Below, piece after piece: positions 23,936 to 33,652 of a stretch of DNA of 64,000 bases. The translations under genes and the position numbers were made by a program. The notes under the pieces were generated by a model. That model had not been told where the DNA came from, searched no databases, and was given only the letters and a program-made list of their open reading frames with translations. The DNA comes from Megalopta genalis (lineage: Eukaryota > Arthropoda > Insecta > Hymenoptera > Halictidae), in assembly GCF_051020955.1 (NCBI RefSeq), contig NC_135021.1, positions 16,721,962 through 16,785,961 of the forward strand, read 5' to 3'. The stretch's first letter is position 1; every line of letters begins with the position of its first letter.

Positions 23936-25093
23936 TGAGAAAATGGACGCAACGAAATCTAAGAAACTTAAATTAAGAACCCTAACAACCTACAAGCGCC
24001 TCGGGTACCTCGGGGACGCTACGCCCCGTACTCACTTGCGGGCCCCACCCGCAAGCGAGCCCCTGAGGGACCTCCAATCGGAGGAATACCAATTTCAACA
24101 ATTTTCGAACGAAACATTATTCAGAGCCCCGACTTATAGTATAATTTCACATACTTTTACAATAAATACTTTGTTACAATACAAAGTTTGCAGCTATTTG
24201 CTCGGTATCATCCTCGATCCAGAAATTCATTGCAATTCGCAAGAATTTTTGAACCGAGGATGATACCGATTGCCCGAGTCTCACCACGAGGAGGTTGCTG
24301 CTTTAGAGACCCGAAAGGGAGTCAGAACGAAGCCGGAATTCGCTATGGCTCCCTTTCTAACAACGACGACTTATAAACTAATACGCTCGCTAGCTAGCTA
24401 TCACACATTCCCACACACTCACTCGTTCGCATATGTCAAGTACTATTGCGGACCAAGTGGATCAAAGAAGAAGTTTCTGAGCCACGGGGACCAAAATGAA
24501 TCAGTGCAGAAGGCAGTGATTCTTTCAAAGTGAGAAACAACTGCGAGTCAGTGCAGAAGGCACTGAGTCGTGGGTGACGCGACGCGTACAATGCTTGCAC
24601 AAGACCGGAGCCTTACAAATCTCGAAGTCCGGCGCGATCACATGAGGAGTGACGATCCAAAGTTGGATCCTCCCACACAGTGGGATGCCATTTCTCGCCC
24701 TGCGACCTAAAACTAACTTAGGCCGCCTTACCCGTCTGAATCGGCACTAGGAGAGAGCCTACACAGGCAAACCTGTGTGACCATTTCTCTCCCAACACCC
24801 CGCCCCTCATAGGAGCTAAGGGCGGATTACTGGCCGAACAGCGACCAGGGAAGAGCATTCACGCCGCATGATCACTCGTCGAACATCGAGAAGTGTTCGT
24901 ACCTACCCAAGAGATTGCGCAAGCAAGGCCGCCACAGCTTTCTGCTGTGGCGGAGTCAAAGACGAGACGCGAAAAAATAAAGCTAAGGCAATAATACTCG
25001 ACATATGCGAAATTAGCGAATCGGGTACCTCGGGGACGCTACCCGCCGTGCCCCCCACGGGCGCTGCCGTGGGTCGGGGGCCCCTGAGGGAAC

Positions 25094-25333
25094 TTAACCC
25101 CTTGCCGCACCATTTTCTTTAAATTTATAATGACTAGAAATATACCGATTATAATTATTTCTCAGAAGGAGAAGAAAATTTCTAATTATTGTGAGACTAC
25201 ATTTCATTGAACAAGTAAATATTGTAGTGAAAAGAAGAGAAGTTTAGACGAAATTGGAAGAATAAAATAATGTTCATTCTTAAGAAAAATCTTTAGTAAA
25301 ACCTAGACCCGTTAAAGTACGGCAAGAAGTTAA
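25094..25333. mobile_element. TTAA element embedded in repeat unit 2
   Basis: Ends TTAACCCCTTGCCGCACC and GTACGGCAAGAAGTTAA. Same position in the unit as the other embedded copies. Confidence 0.7.
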
Positions 25334-25520
25334 GAACCTTAAACTAAGCCACACACACACACACATATCAACTAACTTGCACGCACTTAATAACTAAGAC
25401 GAATCCCACGGCGGATGAAAATCCCACGGCGGATGATAATATCTGTAATGAATCTGAAAAGATTGAATTCTAGTTAGTACGAATACAAAATAGGTGACAA
25501 GTCAAATTAGGAAACCTAAG

Positions 25521-25768
25521 ACCAGCACACGGGTGTCAAGCTAACCAGCACACGAGTGCCACACTGACCAGCACACGAGTGCCACACTAACCAGCACACG
25601 AGTGCCACACTGACCAGCACACGAGTGCAAAGCTAACCAGCACACGAGTGCCACACTGACCAGCACACGAGTGCCACACTGACCAGCACACGAGTGCCAC
25701 ACTAACCAGCACACGAGTGCCACACTGACCAGCACACGAGTGCCAAACTAACCCGCACACGAGTTCAA
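25521..25768. repeat. 23-bp tandem, about 11 copies
   Basis: ACCAGCACACGAGTGCCACA-type units with endings CTG, CTA or AAAGCTA. The longest array of this minisatellite. Its minus-strand ORF (VSVALVCW repeats) is an artefact of periodicity. Confidence 0.95.
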
Positions 25769-26964
25769 TTTTTGAGAGAATGGATGAAACAAAATTTAAC
25801 AAACTTAAATTAAGAACCCTAACAACCTACAAGCGCCTCGGGTACCTCGGGGACGCTACCCCCCGTACTCGCCCACGGGCCCCACCCGCAAGCGAGCCCC
25901 TGAGGGACCTCCGATCGGAGGAACACCAATTTCAACAATTTACGAACGAAACATTATTTCGAGCCCTAACTTGAAGTATAAATCCACATACTTTTACAAT
26001 GCACACTATTTTATAATATAAAATTTGCAGCTATTTGCTCGGTATCATCCTTGACTCAGAAATTCATGGCAATTCGCAAGAATTTTTGAACCGAGGATGA
26101 TACCGATTGCCCGAGTCTCACCACGAGGAGGTTGCTGCTTTAGAGACCCGAAAGGGAGTCAGAACGAAGCCGGAATTCGCTATGGCTCCCTTTCTAACAA
26201 CGACGACTTATAAACTAATACGCTCGCTAGCTAGCTATCACACATTCCCACACACTCACTCGTTCGCATATGTCAAGTACTATCGCGGACCAAGTGGATC
26301 AAAGAAGAAGTCTCTGATCCACGGGGATCAAAATGAATCAGTGCAGAAGGCAGTGATTCTTTCAAAGTGAGAAACAACTGCGAGTCAGTGCAGAAGGCAC
26401 TGTGTCGAGGGTGACGCGACGCGTACAATGCTCGCACAAGTTCGGTGCCTCGCAAATCGCGATGACCGGCGTGATCACATGAGGAGTGATGATTCAAAGT
26501 TGTATCCTCCCACATTGGGAGTGAGTGGCCATTTCTCGCCCTGCGACCTAAAACTAACTTAGGCCGCCTTACCCGTCTGAATCGGCACTAGGTGGGAGAC
26601 TACACAGGTAAACCTGTGTGACCTTTTCTCACCCAACGCCCCGCCCCCAAAAGAGAGCTAAGGACGGATTACTGGCCGAACAGCGACCAGGAGAGAGCCC
26701 TCCCAGAAGGAGGATCCGCGTTCGAATCACTACGCCGCATGGTCACTCGTCGAACATCGAGATGTGTCCGGACTTACCCAAGAGTTTGTGCAAGCAAGGC
26801 CACCACAGCTTTCTGCTGTGGCGGAGTCAAAAACGAAACGCGAAAAAGTAAAAGTAAGGCAATAATACTGGACATATGCGAAGTTAGCGACTCGGGTATC
26901 TCGGGGACGCTACCCCCCGTGCCCCCCACGGGCGCTCCCGTCGGTCGGAGGCCCCTGAGCAATC

Positions 26965-27180
26965 TTAACCCCTTGCCGTACCATTCTCTTTAAATTTTTG
27001 ATGACTAGAAATTTCCCGGCTGTAATTATTTCTCAGAAGGAGAAGAAAATTATATTTTATTGTGAGATTACACTTCCTTGAACGAGCAAAAAAGAATAAA
27101 AAGAGAGAATTAAATAATGTTCATTCTTAAGAAAAATCTTTGTTCAAAGCTAGACCCGTTAAAGTACGGCAAGAAGTTAA
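26965..27180. mobile_element. TTAA element embedded in repeat unit 3
   Basis: Ends TTAACCCCTTGCCGTACC and GTACGGCAAGAAGTTAA, the best-matched ends of the five embedded copies. The interior is shorter by about 24 bp. Confidence 0.72.
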
Positions 27181-27383
27181 GAATCTTAAACTAAGCCACA
27201 CACACACATATCAACTAACTCGCACGCACTTAATAACTAAGACGAATCCCTCGGCGGATGATAATCCCACGGCGGATGAAAATCCCACGGCGGGTGATAA
27301 TATCTGTAATGAACCTGAAAAGATTGAATTCTAGTTAGTATGAATACACAAAATAGGTGACAAGTCAAATTAGGAAACCTAAG

Positions 27384-27582
27384 ACCAGCACACGAGTGCC
27401 AAGCTAACCCGCACAAGAGTGCCACACTGACCAGCACACGAGTGCCACACTAACCAGCACACGAGTGCCACACTAACCAGCACACGAGTGCAAAGCTAAC
27501 CAGCACACGAGTGCAAAGCTAACCAGCACACGAGTGCCACACTACCAGCACACGAGTGCCACACAAACTAGCACACGAGTGC
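27384..27582. repeat. 23-bp tandem, about 9 copies
   Basis: Same minisatellite as 25521-25768, with variants CAAAGCTA and one shortened spacer (CACTACCAGC). Confidence 0.93.
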
Positions 27583-28994
27583 ATGTTTTGAGAAAATGAA
27601 GGAAACGAAATCTAACAAACTTAAATTAAAAACCCTAACAACCTACAAGCGCCTCGGGTTCCCCGGGGACGCTACCCCCCGTACTCGCTTGCAGGCCCCT
27701 CCCGCAAGCGAGCCCCTGAGGGACTAAGACTTATCCCTCGGCGGATGAAAATCCCACGACGGATGATAATATCTGTAATAAACCTGAAATGATTGAATTC
27801 AAGTTAGTCTGAATACAAGTCGAAATAGGAAACCTAAGACCAGCACACGAGTGTCACGCAAACCAGCACACGAGTGCCAAGCTAATCCGCACACGAGTGC
27901 ATGTTTTGAGAGAATGAAGGAAACGAAATTCAGCAAACTTAAGTTAAGAATCCTAACAACCTACAAGCGCCTCGGGTACCTCGGGGACGCTACCCCCCGT
28001 ACTCGCCCACGGGCCCCACCCGCAAGCGAGCCCCTGAGGGACCTCCGATCGGAGGAACACCAATTTCAACAATTTACGAACGAAACATTATTTCGAGCCC
28101 TAACTTGAAGTATAAATCCACATACTTTTACAATGCACACTATTTTACAATATAAAATTTGCAGCTATTTGCTCGGTATCATCCTCGACTCAGAAATTCA
28201 TTGCAATTCGTAAGAATTTTTGAACCGAGGATGATACCGATTGCCCGAGTCTCACCGCGAGGAGGTTGCTGCTTTAGAGACCCGAAAGGGAGTCAGAACG
28301 AAGCTGGAATTCGCTATGGCTCCCTTTCTAACAACGACGACTTATAAACTAACACACACGCTCGCCAGCTAGCTAGCGCACACCTACACACTCACTCGTT
28401 CGCATATGTTAAGTACTATTGCGGACCAAGTGGATCAAAGAAGAAGTCTCTGATCCACGGGGACCGAAATGAATCAGAGCAGAAGGTTCTGATTCTTCGA
28501 AACTAAGAAACAAAGGCGTGTCAGTACAGAAGGCACTGACTCGAGGGTGACGCGACGCGTACAATGCTCGCACAAATCAGGAGCCTCGCAGATCTCGATG
28601 CTCGCCGTTTTCACATGAGGAATAATGATCCAAAGTTGGATCATCCTACAATGAGTCGGATCGCCCTGCGCCCCGCCCCCAAAAGAGAGCTAAGGACGTC
28701 TTACATTGCGAATACGCGAAGCGAGAGCCTCCCCAGCAGGAGGGTCCGCGTTCGAATCACCATGCCGCATGGTCACTCGTCGAACAACGAGACGTGTCCG
28801 GACTTACCCAAGAGTTTGCGCAAGCAAGGCCACCACAGCTTTCTGCTGTGGCGGAGTCAAAAACGAGACGCGAAAAAGTAATGCTAAGGCAATACTACTG
28901 GACATATGCGAAATTAGCGACTCGGGTACCTCGGGGATGCTACCCCCCGTGCCCCCCACGGGCGCTCCCGTGGGTCGGGGGCCCCTGAGGGAAC

Positions 28995-29233
28995 TTAACT
29001 CCTTGCCATACCATTCTCTTTAAATTTATGATGACTAGAAATTTCTCGATTGTAATTATTTCTCAGAAGGAGAAAAAAATTTGAGTTTACTGTGAGACTA
29101 CACTTCTTGAGCAATTAAATATTGTGGTGAAAAGAAGAGAAATTTAGATAAAGTTCTAAGAGCAAAATAATATTCATTCTAAAGAGAAATCTTTATTAAA
29201 AGCTGGACCCGTTACAGTACGGCAAGAGGTTAA
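28995..29233. mobile_element. TTAA element embedded in repeat unit 4
   Basis: Same as 23361-23599 at an offset of 5634 bp. Confidence 0.7.
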
Positions 29234-29481
29234 GAATCTTAGACTAACTCACATACACTTATTAACTAACTCGCACGCACTTAATAACTAAGTCGCACGC
29301 ACTTATTAGTTAAGACGTATCCCACGACGGATGATAATCCCACGGCGGATGAAAATCCCACGGCGGATGAAAATCCCACGGCGGATGATAATCCCACGGC
29401 GGATGATAATATCTGTAATAAACCTGAAAAGATTGAATTAAAGTTAGTCTGAATTCAAGTCAAAATAGAAAACCTAAGACC

Positions 29482-29569
29482 AGCACACGAGTGCCACACT
29501 GACCAGCACACGAGTGCCAAGCTAACCAGCACGCGAGTGCCAAACTAACCAGCACACGGGTGCATTTTT
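29482..29569. repeat. 23-bp tandem, 4 copies
   Basis: Copy of the 23849-23935 array, including its GCACGCGAGTGCC variant. Confidence 0.9.
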
Positions 29570-29820
29570 TGAGAAAATGGACGCAACGAAATCTAAGAAA
29601 CTTAAATTAAGAACCCTAACAACCTACAAGCGCCTCGGGTACCTCGGGGACGCTACGCCCCGTACTCACTTGCGGGCCCCACCCGCAAGCGAGCCCCTGA
29701 GGGACCTCCAATCGGAGGAATACCAATTTCAACAATTTTCGAACGAAACATTATTCAGAGCCCCGACTTATAGTATAATTTCACATACTTTTACAATAAA
29801 TACTTTGTTACAATACAAAG

Positions 29821-31230
29821 TTTGCAGCTATTTGCTCGGTATCATCCTCGATCCAGAAATTCATTGCAATTCGCAAGAATTTTTGAACCGAGGATGATAC
29901 CGATTGCCCGAGTCTCACCACGAGGAGGTTGCTGCTTTAGAGACCCGAAAGGGAGTCAGAACGAAGCCGGAATTCGCTATGGCTCCCTTTCTAACAACGA
30001 CGACTTATAAACTAATACGCTCGCTAGCTAGCTATCACACATTCCCACACACTCACTCGTTCGCATATGTCAAGTACTATTGCGGACCAAGTGGATCAAA
30101 GAAGAAGTTTCTGAGCCACGGGGACCAAAATGAATCAGTGCAGAAGGCAGTGATTCTTTCAAAGTGAGAAACAACTGCGAGTCAGTGCAGAAGGCACTGA
30201 GTCGTGGGTGACGCGACGCGTACAATGCTTGCACAAGACCGGAGCCTTACAAATCTCGAAGTCCGGCGCGATCACATGAGGAGTGACGATCCAAAGTTGG
30301 ATCCTCCCACACAGTGGGATGCCATTTCTCGCCCTGCGACCTAAAACTAACTTAGGCCGCCTTACCCGTCTGAATCGGCACTAGGAGAGAGCCTACACAG
30401 GCAAACCTGTGTGACCATTTCTCTCCCAACACCCCGCCCCTCATAGGAGCTAAGGGCGGATTACTGGCCGAACAGCGACCAGGGAAGAGCATTCACGCCG
30501 CATGATCACTCGTCGAACATCGAGAAGTGTTCGTACCTACCCAAGACATTGCGCAAGCAAGGCCGCCACAGCTTTCTGCTGTGGCGGAGTCAAAGACGAG
30601 ACGCGAAAAAATAAAGCTAAGGCAATAATACTCGACATATGCGAAATTAGCGAATCGGGTACCTCGGGGACGCTACCCCCCGTGCCCCCCACGGGCGCTC
30701 CCGTGGGTCGGGGGCCCCTGAGGGAACTTAACCCCTTGCCGCACCATTTTCTTTAAATTTATAATGACTAGAAATATACCGATTATAATTATTTCTCAGA
30801 AGGAGAAGAAAATTTCTAATTATTGTGAGACTACATTTCATTGAACAAGTAAATATTGTAGTGAAAAGAAGAGAAGTTTAGACGAAATTGGAAGAATAAA
30901 ATAATGTTCATTCTTAAGAAAAATCTTTAGTAAAAGCTAGACCCGTTAAAGTACGGCAAGAGGTTAAGAATCTTAAACTAAGTCATACACACTTATTAAC
31001 TAACTCGCACGCACTTATTAACTAAGACGCATCCCTCGGCGGATGATAATCCCACGGTGGATGATAATCCCACGGTGGATGATAATCTCTCTGTAATGAA
31101 CCTGAAACCATTGAGTTCAAGTTAGTCTGAATATATAGCGAAATAGGAAACCTAAGACCAGCACAGGAGTGCCATGTTAACCCACAGACGAATGCAATTT
31201 GTGTGAAAATCATTGGAAACGAAATCTAAC
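29821..31230. repeat. Hairpin-rich tandem unit 5 (near copy of unit 2, truncated)
   Basis: Matches unit 2 at an offset of 5634 bp until about 30930, then diverges. The 23-bp array is reduced to two degenerate copies and structure B2 is missing, so this is the decayed right end of the array. Confidence 0.88.
30728..30967. mobile_element. TTAA element embedded in repeat unit 5
   Basis: Ends TTAACCCCTTGCCGCACC and GTACGGCAAGAGGTTAA. Fifth copy of the embedded element. Confidence 0.7.
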
Positions 31231-31850
31231 AAACTTACATTAAAAACACTGCTTGACTAAGACGCAGGCAGTTATGAACTAAGACGCGCGCAATTATTAA
31301 TTAAGTCTCATCTTTCGGCCGATGATCCTCCCTCGCGGATGATAAATCGTCGGCGGATGATAATCTCGGCAGAAGGAGTTCGAAGACTTGGACATAAGTA
31401 ACGTGTATCGCGATTTTATGCCAACTGCTACGACTTGTAAATTCTCGGATCGAAAAAATGAATACCTACTGCACGCAGTGGTTTCGCGGGCATTTGCACC
31501 ACGTGCTCGGTCCTGGTCTAAAAAAGTCCGAAGGTACGAATAAAATATTCTCGCTCCCTGTGATAACGATCGTCCAGTGCTTCGCAAGGATATTGTCTGC
31601 GAATATAAGAATTACAATTTAATTTTGGATGTCAGAGAGGAAATCAAAATGAAAGTGGCAAAGAAACGCGGACTCCTTTCTCGCGACGCTAATCCACGAG
31701 AATTAGAAGTGGATATTAATTCGTGCTAATTCGTCTAAATATTAAATCCGATGTTAATTTGTCAGATCCGGAAGCGAAAACACCCGCGAGCTTTGATTTG
31801 TTTTCACGCAACTCTAAAGGAAATCGTCGACGATTGCGAGACAATGCTGC
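31231..31850. other. Intron sequence with decayed repeat traces
   Basis: Traces of the 18-bp CGGCGGATGATAAT repeat near 31318-31365, then unremarkable AT-rich DNA. Confidence 0.5.
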
Positions 31851-32960
31851 GATCCTTGGAACGGCAACTCGCAGTGCGGCATTTATTTCGCGACTCTAAC
31901 ACAACGCGTTGGCAGTTTTCGCAATTCTGATACAACGCATTGGCAATTTTTCGCGATGCTAATACAACGCGTTGTTAATTTCGTCTCGCGACTCTAAGGA
32001 AAATCGCGAATGCCTGCACTGCGGAGCGTTGCAACTGCGGCATGGGCTCTGAAAGACGAACGAAGCTACTGCAACGCGATTATTCTCGCAACGCTAACTT
32101 CGAAACTAATTCGAAGACAAAACGCAATAATTCATTTCGCAACGCTAGGATGGAAAAATCGCGATGTGCCCAACCCAGCTGATCGTTGGGACCTCGGTCC
32201 ATTGTTGCAACTGCGGAATGGGCGCCTGAAAAGACGAACGAAGCTACTGGCAACGCGATTATTTCGACGCTACGCTAATGCATCGAACAGAAATCCGAAA
32301 GATTTAACTTTACTTTCTGGAAAGAACGAGTCTGTAGACTTCGAGAAATCTGATAGAATTGCAAAGTTGAAACGCGATTAGTTCGCAACGCTATATTCAA
32401 AGCTATTGTGCTTGATAATACAAAGAAAACTCGCGTCTATTTTATTCGCAACGCTATGATTTCTGTTCGAAATTAATTATAGCAACGCGTGAATAATTCG
32501 CAACGCTATGGCAAGTCGCGGATGTGCCCATCCGAGTTGTTGTTGGGGCGGCGAGGCCCTTCGTTGCAGCTGCAGCATGGGCGCCTGAAAAGTCGGAAGG
32601 TAAACTATTGCAACGCGATTGTATTGTCGCGACGCTAATTCAATGAACAGAGATGCAAAAGCGAGTGGACTTTGATGATCTTCGAAAATTTCAAACTTGA
32701 AACGCGAGCGTACTTAGTCGCAACGCTATCTTTGACGCTTCTTGCATGTCGAACCAAATGAAATCGCGAATCTTTCATTCGCGACGCTATACTTTGAATA
32801 ATTAATTTCGATGCTAATGATAATCGCGATGGTTTTATTCGCGACGCTTATTTTCATCTCTGTTAAAAATGAAGCGAAACAACGCGAGATTATTTCGCAA
32901 CACTATTGCAAGTCGCGGATGTGCCCATCTGCGCTGATCGTTGGGTTGGCAAAGCCTGCC
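31851..32960. repeat. Degenerate ~360-390-bp tandem repeat with CGCAACGCTA motif
   Basis: A short motif of the type CAACGCGATTATTCGCAACG followed by CTA recurs more than ten times. On a larger scale, a block GATGTGCCCA...GATCGTTGGG recurs at about 32165, 32523 and 32915, and a block TGCAACTGCGGCATGGGC-like recurs near 32025, 32204 and 32564. One 123-codon ORF (32010-32381) falls in this DNA and is not considered a gene. Confidence 0.8.
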
Positions 32961-33536
32961 CGAATACTACTATTGCTATGACAAGAACTACTATTGCTAC
33001 GACAAGAACTACTATTGCTATTGCAGCGAGTACAGTGACCAATTAACAATACATATACATAATAATATACATGATAATATACACCATAAGTTTTGTCTTA
33101 CGATAGTATTAACCTGAAAATAAAGAATCTGAAAATAAAGAACCTGAAAATCCTAGCTAAAATGGGGTTATTAGTTTCGAATTATTCGTCAAAATTAATC
33201 TGTTTCGATGACTACGCGTGAATTTAATTGCTCGAGAAGTAACGGCAATAGCAATGGCAAAAAAGTAATGGAAGTAACGATGATAGAGGTATTGGCGAGG
33301 GTAACGGCAATAGTAATGTCAAAAATTTAATGGAAGTAACAATGACAGAAGTATTGGCAAGGGTAACGGCAATTGAATTCGAACGGAAAACGCAAGTCAT
33401 TGAAAAGAATACATCCTAACTAAATATACAATAGAATTCGCAACAAGTATGTGGTCACTGTACTCGAAAAAATTGAGAGAACTACTGGTCAAATAAGATC
33501 GACTTACATTTCGATGCGATGTTGGTCCTGGAATTT
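32961..33536. other. Intron sequence with short imperfect repeats
   Basis: ACAAGAACTACTATTGCTA repeats (about 32960-33025), then GTAACGGCAATAGTAATG-type repeats (33238-33375). No gene. Confidence 0.6.
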
Positions 33537-33652
33537 GTAGTAGGAAGAAGTAGAAGAGAGTAGCAGCGTAGAGAGAGTAGCAGCGTAGAGAGAGAGTAGC
33601 AGCGTAGAGAGAGTAGCAGCGTAGAGAGAGTAGCAGCGTAGAGAGAGTAGCA
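33537..33652. repeat. Minisatellite GTAGAGAGAGTAGCAGC, 5-6 copies
   Basis: 17-19-bp purine-rich units directly left of the satellite array. Confidence 0.93.

Larger units (their letters stand above)
22499..24185. repeat. Hairpin-rich tandem unit 1
   Basis: First of five related units; anchors (TTTGCAGCTATTTGCTCGG) lie at about 22527, 24186, 26024, 28158 and 29821. Order inside a unit: a hairpin CGGTATCATCCT.../...AGGATGATACCG; small stem-loops including CAGTGC/GCACTG, GATCCA/TGGATC and CCACAGC/GCTGTGG; structure B1 (23286-23358, inner stem CCCACGGG-CGCT-CCCGTGGG); an embedded TTAA element; an 18-bp array; a 23-bp array; and structure B2 (24000-24072). Short ORFs occur in all three frames over the same DNA, so it is read as non-coding. 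From about 22900 it is nearly identical to unit 4. Confidence 0.9.
24186..26022. repeat. Hairpin-rich tandem unit 2
   Basis: Same order of parts as unit 1. It differs by an extra stem-loop block (about 24690-24800, with CCTAA/TTAGG and ACACAGG/CCTGTGT stems) and a longer 23-bp array. The hairpin at 24202-24215 / 24254-24267 is a perfect 14-bp stem. Up to about 25300 it is nearly identical to unit 5. Confidence 0.9.
26023..28157. repeat. Hairpin-rich tandem unit 3, with internal duplication
   Basis: Same parts as units 1 and 2, but longer, because the segment carrying the 18-bp array, 23-bp array and structure B2 is duplicated (B2 copies at about 27652-27725 and 27968-28040). It is more diverged from the other units than units 1-2 are from 4-5. 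Confidence 0.88.
28158..29820. repeat. Hairpin-rich tandem unit 4 (near copy of unit 1)
   Basis: From about 28550 onward it matches unit 1 at a constant offset of 5634 bp with only a few differences. The first ~400 bp are more diverged. All parts of the unit are present. Confidence 0.9.

Noticed and set aside
25541..25802. Minus-strand ORFs with VSVALVCW / CGTRVL repeats
   Set aside because: Products of the 23-bp tandem array.
23687..29569. CRISPR-like appearance of the 18-bp and 23-bp arrays
   Set aside because: There are no unique spacers between repeats; copies are contiguous, and the context is a eukaryotic intron.
22930..30756. Recurrent 84-110-codon ORFs in the hairpin units
   Set aside because: The same DNA is open in two or three frames, start and stop points differ among units, and no codon bias or domain is seen. 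They recur only because the units are repeated.
22499..31230. Hammerhead ribozyme in the hairpin units
   Set aside because: I looked for CTGATGA followed by GAAA with a supporting stem and did not find it.
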